DNA of 64,000 bases from Trichobilharzia regenti (GCA_944472135.2 OX235270.1:140073632-140137631); one strand, 5' to 3'. Counted from the first letter of the stretch, positions 32,091 through 41,855 are shown. Numbers and translations: made by a program. Notes: generated from the sequence alone by a model not told the origin.

Positions 32091-33167
32091 ACTCCAATCA
32101 CCAATCTTCAACTGTTTAGTTAAAAAAACCATAACCAATTTTAATTTTCGTTGACAAACTTAATATACACATACATACAGAATAACACAAATATTTTTGC
32201 AATTGTACAGCTGCAGAAAATGAATTTGCAGCAGAAAAGCGAATCTTCGCTGAACTACATGTTTTGTTTTCATTAACATTAATGTAGCAAATCCGAATCT
32301 TCTTGTTTGTGGATGAGTAATGCACAGAATGATGATGATGTCTGCCTTGTCTTCCCAATTCTGGTTTCCACATCCTTAACCTCGCCACAATGATTCATGA
32401 GTGTCCTTTTGTGCTAAAACACAAACTATTTTAGACCTCACTATATTTGTATGCTTGCATAAAATGGTGTTTTATCCTCAATGTCCTTATATAATTGCTA
32501 CAAAGTAAGTTATAGGCGTAAAATACAGAGTTTTAGACTTGTATAAGTACGCTTTATTTGTTAACATAGTGAAAATGAGTGTCTTCATGTTACACACACA
32601 CACACTAGCTTTACACAATGAATTATATAGGCAATAATCAGTTTGATGAAAGCTTGACCTTACGTTTTTACAAAAGACAAAAATAATGAAATTATTATTT
32701 TCTCAATACAAAATATCGGTCACTTCTCAATTGTATACTAAAAATAACAATGACATTGTGTGGTTTTGCTAATAACAGTGGCGAAAGACATTTCACACTG
32801 GCAAATTGACTGCATTTCAATGCATGAATTGCAGTTTATGCGCTTGCCGTGTTACCTATTCACTGTCCAACAGTCCAATATCAACGTTTAGAGGAAGAAA
32901 CTGATATGACGCATACTTAATAACCGTTCAGGTGTCTTTTGCGTGTGCACTAACTGAAATATTTTGGATGTCTTATTCCGAAATAATAATAATAATAATA
33001 AACGGTTTGTTGTCTAGGAAAATAGTACATGGGCATGTTTCCTGAATTGAATTTACCGCAAACTGTCCAGGAAATACAACTGATATTCGAAACGAGCGCA
33101 TTCAGACACCGTAATTATTATTTGCGCTTCTAAAGCGCAGAAGCTTTTTTCATTACTGTTGTCTTTG
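32091..33167. other. About 1.1 kb with no recognised gene
   Basis: AT-rich DNA with an ACAC run at 32595 and (AAT)n at 32983-33001. No repeat family recognised. Confidence 0.45.
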
Positions 33168-33413
33168 TGTGTCACCAGTTCAGTGGTAGAACGCTTGCCA
33201 ACCAGACACCCATGGTCTGTGGTTCGATTCCCGGCTGGTAAACTCCTAAACCTCATTGAGCCGGTAGTAATAAGCTCGGTGAACAGGGAGGGCTGGAGGT
33301 GGGGCTAGTGACCTCACTTCCGTAAAGATGCAACCACTGCTACTGAAACTTCAGAGCTCACATCTTGATGCCCCCATGTTCTCTTCGGAACGCAAAGGAA
33401 TAAAACAATAAAT
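33168..33413 (+). mobile_element. SINE-2-like copy with a distinct tRNA-like head
   Basis: The head GTGTCACCAGTTCAGTGGTA has a box A-like CAGTTCAGTGG, then box B GGTTCGATTCCC. The rest follows SINE-2: a CTCCTAAACCTCATTGAGCC block, GGGCTAGTGACCTCAC, AACTTCAGAGC, and the tail ending GGAACGCAAAGGAATAAAAC. The head differs from the usual SINE-2 head. Confidence 0.8.
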
Positions 33414-33535
33414 TGTTTTCTTCAGAGCCTAAGCAGTATTCCCTACTTTCATTATATGATTCAGTGATTTATGAATAACCTTTTACAAAACTTAAGATGA
33501 AGGATTCATTTTTGCTTTATGTGTAGAACTTCAGC
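33414..33535. other. Short spacer, nothing seen
   Basis: Spacer between SINE-2 and PLE-C. Confidence 0.3.
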
Positions 33536-35155
33536 ATTGTGGTGGTAAGTAATTCCATATTAGTTTGTTTATTAGGTGTATCACACTGTGAGTGAAACAG
33601 TATTATTCACTGGATGACAATGTTTCGAACAAAACTTATTGTTCATAATCATTTCATCAATTATAATCACACGACTTCGACACTTGAGTTTTATAGTTTT
33701 CTTTGTTCTCTCGTATTTGTCGTAGGGATAGTAGACAAGACTCCTTCGAAACCCGTGAAATCAATCCTCAGTTTCTTTGTTTATTTTCGCATGGAATTTA
33801 AATACTGTGGAAGTTAGGCATAGCTGCACTTCCAGGGAGGGAGTTGCTATGGGAACACCAATATCCCCGGTGGTAGCGGATATATTGATCCATAAGTGGG
33901 AAAACATAGCGATTGAAACGTTCACCACCCTCCTCCCCCCCCCAAAAAAAGTACAGTGGAGGTATATAGATTTCACAATGATTGTAATTACAACACACGG
34001 TATAGATAGATTTTTCGAACACATTAACACAAAAATGTAGGCAATTCAATTCATAAGTGAACTGGAAAGTCAGGAAGGGGAACTTCCAATGTTAGATTGC
34101 AAAGTAAAAAGGAAAGAAAATGGGAAGTTAAACGCTAGTGTTTACAGAAAACCCATACATTCAAACAGATATTTGGACTTCCGATCATCCCATCCAATCT
34201 TTGTCAGTAAAAATAGGATTGGTGAAATTTTTAAGTGACAGAGCACAGCAACTAAGTAGTACCAAGGAAAATCTAAGACAGGAAGTGATACACATATAAC
34301 AGAAGCCTTTAAACTTAATAATTATCCGGATAAATCAGTGAAGAAATATGTAGGGATATGTAAAAATAAAATAACTAATGATAGTAGAGATAGTGATGAT
34401 AATAATATTAATGAGGACACCAACAATAAGGAATCTAAATCATCAGTAGTAATTCCATACAAAGAAGGGACCACGGAAACCACCTTACGCAGAATTCTTA
34501 ACATTTCTGGCAGGAATTAAAAGTGACTGACATTCAATTACCCACAAAATCAATTGGAAACAAGCTCTGTTGGTTAAAGGATGCTGTCTGTTGTGCCTTT
34601 AAAACAAAACAATTTAGGTTATCTAATACCCTGACTGCTGGAATGATTGTCAGGTCAAATACATAGGTCAGAGTTGTAGAATGGTGTCAGTCAGTCAGAC
34701 TAGCCGAGCATAAACACGTAGCAACAGAATCTAGATTAGTTAACCCGAATAATATAAGGAATCTGGAGAATAGTTCAGCTATACCACTCACTACATGCAG
34801 TTACAGACAACCATACCATAGGATGGATGGGATAGGATGACAGTTTTAAAACCGAATGTCATAGGGTGGAGGGAGAGATTGATAACGGAAGCTTTGTTTA
34901 TTAAATCAACCCAGAGAGAATACGTTTATTGGGAAGTATTCAGCATCTGTCCATCCGGACATCTGGAAAATTCTGCTGCCCCAACGACGACAAATAGGAG
35001 AGAACGAAGAAAACTGTAAATGTCAAGTGTCAAAGTCGTGTGATTATAATTGGTTTATATGACTGTGAGCAATAAATTTTGTTCTAAACACTGTCATTCA
35101 GTAAATAATACTGTTTCACTCACTGTGTGATACATCTAATAGACGAACTAATAAG
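33536..35155 (+). mobile_element. PLE-C copy with inverted terminal repeats and mutated RT
   Basis: Left end 33536-33670 and right end about 35037-35150 are inverted copies. Between them: an RT segment with GVAMGTPISPVVADILIHKW (33840-33905), a catalytic box reading YIDFTM instead of YxDDTF (about 33962-33980), PMLDCKVKRKENGKL-like and VYRKPIHSNRYLDF-like blocks, the linker with SKSSVVIPYKEGT (34430-34470), and a worn GIY-YIG region to about 35010 (WRERLITEALFIKST). A C-rich run at 33935-33948 lies just before the palm. The second catalytic Asp is lost and frames are shifted, so it is dead. Confidence 0.9.
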
Positions 35156-35684
35156 GGATTCATTTCTGGATAGAATTTTTTAAATTTTCACCTTATCTCC
35201 TTGGAGGTATTTGGTGTCAGTTCCACTGAAGATAGAAACAGTGTATCTTCTCATACTGCAGTTGATAAAAAAATGCATTCGAAAAATGTTGCTGCTAGTG
35301 CTTCTGCGCATCAGAGATGAATTTGACTTTCTAATTTAACGAAACACCTCGTGGAAGTTGTTAGATATCTCAGTAGTGATAAAGCTGACGCAGGTCAAGG
35401 AATGCCTGTGGAAGTCGTTGTTCTTGTTTTAGAATTTTATAAGCACTAATCAAAAATAGGCGCTATTTTGCCGGTCAGAAAAACAAACCGACCACAGCAT
35501 TCAACTATTCTCGTCTCCATACGGTGGACACTGACTGAGTGACTGCATTTTGCAAGTGGAACTTTGTTCAGAAGTACAGCAGTTTAAGTTTGCCACAAGT
35601 TGTCTAGATAAAGGTGGCGGGAGAATAGAACCAGGAACCAACCACAGTGATTCATTTAAGAATAATGAGAATTGTATAATTGCA
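35156..35684. other. No gene seen
   Basis: The part at 35520-35610 (GTGGAACTTTG..AAGTACAGCAGTTTAAGTTTG) resembles 40580-40620, so it belongs to a small unclassified repeat. Otherwise nothing. Confidence 0.35.
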
Positions 35685-36060
35685 TGGAGGATTTAATCAT
35701 GAGCTGACATCAGTTAGAGAACCACTGGAAAACCTGGAGTACTGGACAGCTGTTTCGTCCTAGTTTGGGACTCCTCAGCAGTACGCACCCACCGGGATTC
35801 GAACCCAGGACCTTCTGGTTACAAGGCGAGCTCTTAGACCATTGAGCCACTGGGACCCGATCCGATGGTCCTTGAATTCTAACTTCTGCCAGTTCACGAC
35901 ATAGCGCGACCACTTCGCAATGTCTTCTTCGATGAGTTACTGCCTCATCTTCAACCTTCTGTACCCTACTGATCACGGCTTCCCACTAGAACCCCAGGTT
36001 ATCTGCCTGAATAGGGCCAGTCACTAGTGAGCATCAGATCCATTTTCAAGTATTGGTTTT
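35685..36060 (-). mobile_element. SINE-3 copy (tRNA-Thr-like head plus hammerhead)
   Basis: On the reverse strand the element has a leader ending about 35880, then a tRNA-like segment with box A TGGCTCAATGG and box B GGTTCGAATCC and an anticodon-position TGT (Thr). The intact 46-nt hammerhead (35739-35784) follows, then the tail CCAGGTTTTCCAGTGGTTCT. It is one arm of a large palindrome with the copy at 36160-36475. Confidence 0.85.
35739..35784 (-). ncRNA. intact type I hammerhead ribozyme in SINE-3
   Basis: Reverse strand, in order: GUACUG (stem I), CUGAGGA core, GUCC-CAAACUA-GGAC (stem II), GAAA core, CAGCUGUC with a two-base-pair stem III and GUC cleavage triplet, CAGUAC (stem I). All conserved positions of the hammerhead core are present, and stem I pairs perfectly over six bases. 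Cleavage is predicted after the C of GUC. Activity is inferred from consensus. Confidence 0.85.
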
Positions 36061-36069
36061 GTAGGGTTT

Positions 36070-36475
36070 TTGTTTGATTGCATGGAAGATTTAATCATGA
36101 GCTTTCATCAGTTAGAGAACCACTGGAAAACCTGGCAGTACTGGAGAGCTGTTTCGTCCTAGTGACCAGTAGGATACAGAAGGTTGAAGATGAGGCAGTA
36201 ACTCATCGAAGAAGACATTGCGAAGTGGTCGCGCTATGTCGTGAACTGGCAGAAGTTAGAATTCAAGGACCATCGGATCGGGTCCCAGTGGCTCAATGGT
36301 CTAAGAGCTCGCCTTGTAACCAAAAGGTCCTGGGTTCGAATCCCGGTGGGTGCGTACTGCTGAGGAGTCCCAAACTAGGACGAAACAGCTGTCCAGTACT
36401 CCCAGGTTTTTCAGTGGTTCTCTAACTGATGTCAGCTCATGATTAAATCCCCCATGCAATCAAACAAAATCCCTA
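36070..36475 (+). mobile_element. SINE-3 copy plus inverted SINE-3 tail fragment
   Basis: From about 36160 the forward copy has the leader (CAGAAGGTTGAAGATGAGGC), box A TGGCTCAATGG at about 36288, CTTGTAACC with TGT at the anticodon position, box B GGTTCGAATCC (about 36333), the hammerhead (36354-36399) and a tail to 36475. The first 90 bases (36070-36163) are instead a reverse-oriented SINE-3 tail with half a hammerhead, as if a second copy was truncated there. Confidence 0.85.
36354..36399 (+). ncRNA. intact type I hammerhead ribozyme in SINE-3
   Basis: Identical over all 46 positions to the reverse copy at 35739-35784: stem I GUACUG/CAGUAC, CUGAGGA, stem II GUCC/GGAC, GAAA, GUC triplet. 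The two copies point towards each other, so a read-through transcript in either direction contains one sense ribozyme and one antisense copy that could pair with it. Confidence 0.85.
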
Positions 36476-37744
36476 CAAAACCAATACTTAAAAAAGAACT
36501 GTATAAGTTCGGAAAATCACAGAGTAAATTCACTTTCACCACAGAGTACGATTTCGAGCCATGCTCACTGGCTGTTAATTGTTGGCGTCTAGTTAAATAT
36601 TCCACATCTCTCTACGTGGCTTACACCGACAGTCAAAGACTTCGTGGACTGATGTTATTTTTATAGTGAAATGAAGGGATTAGGTGGAAACTCAATCCTA
36701 TGTTACCCGACACTGTTCGATTTGAAAGGAGATGGTTTTGTATAAGTAATGCGTGTCCTAACCATCATAACAGATCTGGCTTTACAACTTAAACTTCCTC
36801 TAACATTTTCTGTCCAACAACAATATTACTCAGAATATTATATCGCTAAACTGCAGTACATACACCCTGTCTTCAATAACCGAATGTCACATCTGAAGCA
36901 AAAATGGTGTGAAATCGTAAATTTCAAATTTCACTGGTGTTTATATAACCTTTCTATAATTGGTTTGTAAGGATTAGTTTTGTTTACACAACTTCCTAAA
37001 TAAAAGAGTCAGTCAAGACATTTAACTGTACCACTGGTTGTCTTTTGATTGGGAGCTGATGTGACACAGGCGAATCACATAACAAACATACGAAGATTTC
37101 TGCTCAAGGTAAGGTCAGAAGACTCTCCACCAAATCATTTGCATTTTCTAATTTGATGAGACTATTGCCTGGTAATAGTTCAATCCCTAAGTCTCTGAAG
37201 GGAATTAGGGTCACACTGACTAATGTATGTATGACAGGAGTAAACAAAAATGGAGACGCTGAGCAACCTCAGTTACAGCTGAAAGACTGATCTCTACATC
37301 TAATCAGGGTAAGCTTCAGGCGGTGAGAAAATTTAGCATGACTGCAGGCCACCTCTTAAAAGTTTCAAAGCCTTTTTTTCATAGTCGCAGCCAATTACTC
37401 TGAGAAACCATTAAAATAATGATATTCTAGGAAATCATCTCACCTACAACTGTTGCAAACTGGTTGCATTCAATCCTCATCTTGTGTTTAGCCACAACCT
37501 ATAGGGGTTTTCTTAGAGCTAGAGCTGTTATAAGAAAGGCGTTTATGCATTAGTTGATATCTTAAGAAAGAAAAGGATATTGGGTAGGCTTTTGTCTTTA
37601 TTTAATTACTCACTAAGTTTATTTGTGGCACCCTTATATTAAATTACTATATTGTATAAAAATTATTGCACATTTTGGGATGATGTTCTCAGTGAGTCAA
37701 ATCAAATCAAACTTTTCAATAAAAACGTTTTCAACCTTTGATAT
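36476..37744. other. About 1.3 kb without recognised repeats or genes
   Basis: Open frames at 36439-36666 and 36749-36970 on the forward strand are short. The second starts near a possible acceptor (CATCATAACAG, about 36770) and ends at a GTAAGG. I found no family signature. This is one of the longer repeat-poor stretches, so worn exons of the downstream gene cannot be excluded. Confidence 0.35.
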
Positions 37745-37885
37745 GTTACTTTTTCATCATGAGCTGATATTAGTTAGAGAACCATTGGAAAACCTAGAAG
37801 TACTGGACAGCTGTTTCGTCCTAGTTTGGGACTCTTCAGCAGTACGCACCCACCTGTAACCAATCAAATCCCTACAAACCAACAC
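37745..37885 (-). mobile_element. SINE-3 fragment keeping the hammerhead but not the tRNA head
   Basis: The tail and hammerhead (37800-37845) are intact. After GTGGGTGCG on the reverse strand the tRNA-like head is missing, and CCTGTAACCAATCAAATCCC follows, which includes the element's other end. It looks like an internal deletion between CACCCACC and GTAACC. Confidence 0.8.
37800..37845 (-). ncRNA. intact type I hammerhead ribozyme (SINE-3 fragment)
   Basis: Same 46-nt layout as the copies at 35739 and 36354, with a single difference: the core reads CUGAAGA instead of CUGAGGA. The change falls at the variable position of CUGANGA, so the core remains consensus. All stems are unchanged. Confidence 0.85.
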
Positions 37886-37902
37886 TTGAATATGTTACTT
37901 TT

Positions 37903-38140
37903 ATTTATTATTTTATTCCTTTACGTTTCGACTGGATCATAGGGCTTCAGACTTCAACTCTGAAGTTTCAACAGTGGCGGCTTTTCATTTTTACGGGGTG
38001 AGATTGCTGGCCTCACTCTCACACTTTCCTATTTACCAGCATTACCTACGACTAAGCGAGAGTTAGGCATGCGTCGGCTTACGATCGAACCTCAGCCGAC
38101 GTGTGTGATTGGCGAGCGTTCTTTCGCTGAACCACTGATT
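37903..38140 (-). mobile_element. SINE-2 copy
   Basis: Reverse orientation: tail TTTATTCCTTTACGTTTCGA, the GAAGTTTCAACAGTGGCGG element, the GAGATTGCTGGCCTCACTC block, then a tRNA-like head with box B near 38075-38095 (worn). Confidence 0.85.
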
Positions 38141-38524
38141 GACCTTTTGATATTTGCGTGTAAATAATTGTTAATAAGAGGAAAACAAAATCTCCTACAT
38201 ATAACCAAATAGCTGAGACGTTTAAGTAAACGAACTACTTCATATACCCGTATCTAGAATCTTCATATTACAATATTCAAACAAAAGACTATGTAAGTAA
38301 CGCTGTGTGGATCACTTCAATTTATAGTTTCAATACTGAGCAACTGCTGTTTATTTAAATTCTGGATAGTCATTTGTCATCATATGTTTGCTTGAAATGC
38401 ACATTTTTCAATTGTTTTTGAGAAATTATTTTAACTGAATTTTAGATTATTGCTCAGTCTCAGGTGGTTGACATATCGGCTTCTTGTGCACATGTTTCCA
38501 TGATGTCTGGGCATGTAATTAGAA
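38141..38524. other. No gene seen
   Basis: AT-rich, nothing recognised. Confidence 0.35.
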
Positions 38525-38735
38525 TTTAACTGGTGAATAGTGACTAGCAGTGAAATCAAGCCAGGATGCGCATTTCGTCCTGTTTGGAACTCGTCGTCAT
38601 CTGGATGTACCTGCATTCCCCAGTGAATGATGATGTTTCCGCCTGAGATCGGACCCAGTGCCCATAGTTTCAAACTCCAAAGCGTTATACACTAGACCAT
38701 TTGGGCTACGAGAGCCACCTTTTGTGTAACGGGTC
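38525..38735 (-). mobile_element. SINE-4 (Sm-alpha-like) copy, left arm of palindrome
   Basis: Reverse strand: head GGTGGCTCTCGTAGCCCAAA with box A TGGTCTAGTG, box B GGGTCCGATCTC (one change), the ACATCATCATTCACTGGGG spacer, and a degenerate hammerhead (38557-38612). It faces the copy at 38796-39010 across a 60-bp spacer. Confidence 0.85.
38557..38612 (-). ncRNA. degenerate Sm-alpha-type hammerhead
   Basis: The GTACATCCAG stem I strand, ACGAAATGCGC with the CGAAA core, and the ATC triplet are present. The CUGAUGA box is replaced by a longer ACGACGAG-containing segment, so it is probably inactive. Confidence 0.7.
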
Positions 38736-38795
38736 ATATTAATTATTTTAATTGAATCCATCGATGGGAAAAATCTAAAATTCAATTAAATAAAT

Positions 38796-39010
38796 AACAT
38801 GACCCGTTGCACAAGAGGTGGCTCTCGTGGTCCAAGTGGTCTAGTGGATAACGCTTTGGCTGGTGTTTGAAACTATTGGCAATGGGTTCGAGTCTCGAGA
38901 GGAACATCATCACTCACTTGGGGGATGCAGGTAAATCGAGTCGACGAGCCCCAAATAGAACGAAATGCGCATCCTGGATCCCACTACGTCACCATCCACC
39001 AGTCAGATAT
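38796..39010 (+). mobile_element. SINE-4 (Sm-alpha-like) copy, right arm of palindrome
   Basis: Forward head GTGGCTCTCGTGGTCCAAGT, box A TGGTCTAGTGG, box B GGGTTCGAGTCTC, and a degenerate hammerhead at 38930-38985, ending CACTACGTCACCATCCACC. The first bases ATGACCCGTTGCACA pair with TGTGTAACGGGTCAT at 38731-38745. Confidence 0.85.
38930..38985 (+). ncRNA. degenerate Sm-alpha-type hammerhead
   Basis: The core box reads UCGACGA instead of CUGAUGA. AGAACGAAATGCGCATCCTG keeps the CGAAA core and AUC triplet. Two invariant core bases are changed, so it is predicted inactive. Confidence 0.7.
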
Positions 39011-39050
39011 TGAAAAACGTGCAATAACACTCGTCAACCTATTAAGAGCC

Positions 39051-39760
39051 TTCGAAATAAATTATTAAAAAAAACAGCGAATATTTCGAGCATGTATTCA
39101 TCCATGCACGATTTCCTGTTCTTACTGTCTCCTCTTGAAAGTTAAAGTCTATCGATCCACAGTTCACTCAAAACCTAAGGTTTGTTTTTGAAAAAAATAT
39201 ATATCTAAATATATAATTTACAGCACACAGAATCAGTTATTAACATCTTTGTTCAGTGGATGAAACGATGCATAAAAAACACACACACCATGTGATGATG
39301 ATTTGATGAATTTTCCTTTTGCTTCGTCGTGAAATAAATTGGCTCTTGTTAAATAAGATACACTGATAAAGTTTTCTTTTTTTTCCCTGTTCATTTATTA
39401 TTATCACCTAACTTCTTTTCATTGTTCACTTTATTGTCTGTTGCATGAAAAGAGCAAAATCCCGTTGTTGTTGTTGTGTTTTTTTTGGAAGTTTTGCTTT
39501 TCTAATGAATTAGTGAGCGAGAAGACTTATGGAACACAGACAATTTCGAATGTTTAGGAAATACTGTAAAAGCAGTGGATTGATTTACGTCAAATGTAGA
39601 GAAAACTGTAAAATACTGAAAATACTAGACGGATTGATATTTTTTGTTATATTTGTATGCAAATATTATTTTTTTTGTGGTGGTGAGAGGGAATAAATGC
39701 AGATACTTTTAAAACATTTGGCACTGAATGACAAAATATTTCATTAAGTGGGATATGGTC

Positions 39761-39762
<2 letters not shown>
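39051..39762. other. No gene seen
   Basis: AT-rich with T and GTT runs (39465-39490). Nothing recognised. Confidence 0.4.

Positions 39763-39800
<38 letters not shown>
39763..39800. repeat. (AT)n microsatellite
   Basis: About 38 bp of uninterrupted TA repeats. Confidence 0.95.
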
Positions 39801-39803
<3 letters not shown>

Positions 39804-40204
39804 ATTTTTAAGGTACGGCATTGTATATGACACATGCTAGTTGGTGAATTCAAAAGGCGACTGATTTGCGCCTATGGCACACAATGCAATCATTTGAGTG
39901 AAAAGCATTACGGTAATTGTTGGCTATAGTTAAGTACAGCTTAAAATGTATAAAGGAGGGATTATGAGTTATCTCATTTTTTAAAGTGATTAAGGGAATG
40001 TTAAACATTAAGCACCACTAACTACCAATCGGCAAATGACCTCGAAAGCACCAATCACGTGAAGGAGGCATTTTTGTGTATGGAATACACATATAATTAT
40101 GAAAAAAACTGCATAAAAACTGTATAAAAATGTTACAGAGGTTAGTTTCCTCTCACATGGGATAAAAATATAGTTCTCAGGTTTAGGTTGGTGTATCAAC
40201 AGAG
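39801..40204. other. No gene seen
   Basis: AT-rich spacer before the PLE-C palindrome. Confidence 0.35.
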
Positions 40205-40380
40205 TATTATTCCATTGTGGATAAAATTTATTTTGATAAAGTTTCATAGCGTTATACAGCAATATATAATGAGCAATAGATTGTGCTGGAAACGTGGTCA
40301 TCAGCAAATATTACTACTGCATTACACTGTGAGACTTTATCAAAATAAATTTTACCCAGAATGGAATTATACTCTACGAC
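40205..40380. repeat. Palindrome of two inverted PLE-C terminal repeats
   Basis: TATTCCATTGTGGATAAAAT..TTTTGATAAAGTTTCATAGC (40207-40255) pairs with GAGACTTTATCAAAATAAAT..CCAGAATGGAATTA (40330-40371). The centre is a partial end with GGAAACGTGGTCATCAGC. The whole PLE interior has been lost. Confidence 0.75.
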
Positions 40381-40424
40381 GGTGCACAAGTCCTATTCTT
40401 ATAACAGCAGGATAATTCAACCCT

Positions 40425-40565
40425 AACAACAACCCTAGTCTTTCCTGAACCTAATCCTAACGTGAAAATATCCTTAAACTAACTGTCATCTAACTCAAAC
40501 CAACCATAATGTCATCTTCATTAAGTTAACCTAACTCTAACTTGTTCTTGGCTTCAACAGTGTGT
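40425..40565. repeat. Degenerate telomere-like (CCTAA-type) tract
   Basis: Spaced CAACCCTAAC, CAACCCTAG, CCTAATCCTAACG, TTAACCTAACTCTAAC units resemble a decayed array of the C-rich strand of TTAGGG. Confidence 0.5.
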
Positions 40566-40644
40566 CTGTCTGTTTTCGACATAGAACTTTGCAACGAAGT
40601 GTAGCAGTTCAAGTTGCCACACTCACTCCTTGTAGCACACAAAG

Positions 40645-41245
40645 CAGGATGGCCAGATCTCTGTGTACAGAAAAACTTCGTTCAACCCCTCCAACTCTCA
40701 TGGTCTTAATCCCTCTATGCTAAAGTATGATAATCTTCAATCATATTTTAGCTCTACCAATTTTTCATTTTTCATTTTGTCTATTCAATTTGTATACTCT
40801 TCCTTATTAAGTCAATTGTTATTATTACTATTCTCACTTTGAACTGTCCCCGGTATTATTTCACTTGTTCCACTTGTCATTCTAAATCAATTGTTTTTAC
40901 AACGATAAATTCTATGCTATTAAATTTCACACAATATTACGTAACGTTTTTGTTTCTAATTCGATTTGCCTACTAATCCTATAATTGCACATCCTTTCTC
41001 AAGTTCTATCCCTCCTATGAATTATTCTATATATGACATTAATCTGCTTTGCCACTTGACATTTAACTACGATTATAATCACAAACATTTTAGTTTTAAT
41101 CGAACTTCATATGATTATTATTATTATTATTTTGTGCATTCACACCTAAGATTCAATTCCCTCACCGGATATAACTTCTGATAAAATATATATATACGAC
41201 TGTACAGCTTGATGATAAATTCGTTGAAAAGAGTCTCTTCGCTGA
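40645..41245 (+). mobile_element. PLE-A 3' end
   Basis: It starts with CCAGATCTCTGTGTACAGAA (the codons for DLCVQK) and runs through the terminal region CTCATGGTCTTAATCCCTCT to CTCACCGGATATAAC and the hammerhead-like segment (41204-41246). It is the cleanest copy of the PLE-A 3' end in the window. No RT or nuclease core. Confidence 0.85.
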
Positions 41246-41246
41246 A
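41204..41246 (+). ncRNA. hammerhead-like motif at a PLE-A end
   Basis: ACAGC, then UUGAUGA (consensus CUGAUGA with the first base changed), a short AAAUUCGUU segment, GAAA, AGAGUC with a GUC triplet, then UCUUCGCUG. CAGC and GCUG can pair. Other PLE-A ends (13.13, 30.0 and 53.45 kb) vary in the same boxes. Weak stem II and the changed core base make it doubtful. Confidence 0.3.
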
Positions 41247-41779
41247 TCACTTGTTTTGATTTTCTAAATGTTACAATGGGAATTTTCCATGAGTTAATGA
41301 ACTTTTCGCAGAACAAGTGACATTACTGTCAAGTGATAGCAGTAGCTGTCATTTTCAATTTACGATTTGTAATCGAAGTGAACCGCAAGTTGTGCAGTTT
41401 TTCTAGCACACATACAAGGTAGCAGTGAGAACACTGAAAGTCTGCCCTCCGTATTTCAAACATTGAAGAAGTAGAACAGAGAAGTATCAGGCACTAGAAT
41501 CGTAATTCGTTGAGATGATGTGAAATAATAAACCTGACACTGACATTTCAATTTTTTGGAAGTTATTCGTATTCGCTTCTTCTTATTGCTATGCTTCATA
41601 TAGTTTTTGATAAGGATCTCTGACTTCTCCTCTTCGCGATTTAATCCGCTATTTCGTTATCCAAGATTCATGCAGAGGGCAGGCAATATAACACACTATT
41701 TGCAAACTATAGTCACTAGCTTGTACTACAAAAGAATTTTGAACTTGAAATCAGTTGTGAAACTCTGTTAGCATTTCGA
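41246..41779. other. No gene seen
   Basis: No repeat or coding signature recognised. Confidence 0.35.
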
Positions 41780-41800
41780 TAAAGAAAGGAAGATGAAATC

Positions 41801-41855
41801 TGCAGTATAAAATGATATCATCATTCTACTTCGCAGGTTCCCCTCATCAGCTGCC
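41801..41855 (-). ncRNA. hammerhead ribozyme, left arm of PLE-F
   Basis: Reverse strand: GCAG, CUGAUGA, stem II segment GGGGAACCUGC with a G-C closing pair, GAAG (consensus GAAA), a ten-pair stem III, AUA triplet, CUGC. Compared with the right arm, stem II is better and the GAAA box is one base off, making the stem III closing pair G-U. Confidence 0.6.

Noticed and set aside
33750..34050. Overlapping ORFs on both strands near 34 kb suggesting a small gene pair
   Set aside because: All overlap the forward PLE-C reverse transcriptase segment; only that frame has conserved boxes.
36288..36362. Apparent tRNA-Thr gene (TGT anticodon position, box A and box B)
   Set aside because: It is the head of SINE-3, is present in other SINE-3 copies, and the acceptor stem does not pair as in a functional tRNA.
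36749..36970. Forward ORF with a possible acceptor and a terminal GTAAGG, considered as an upstream host exon
   Set aside because: The frame does not end in phase 0 as required for the 43074 exon, and no family signal is visible.
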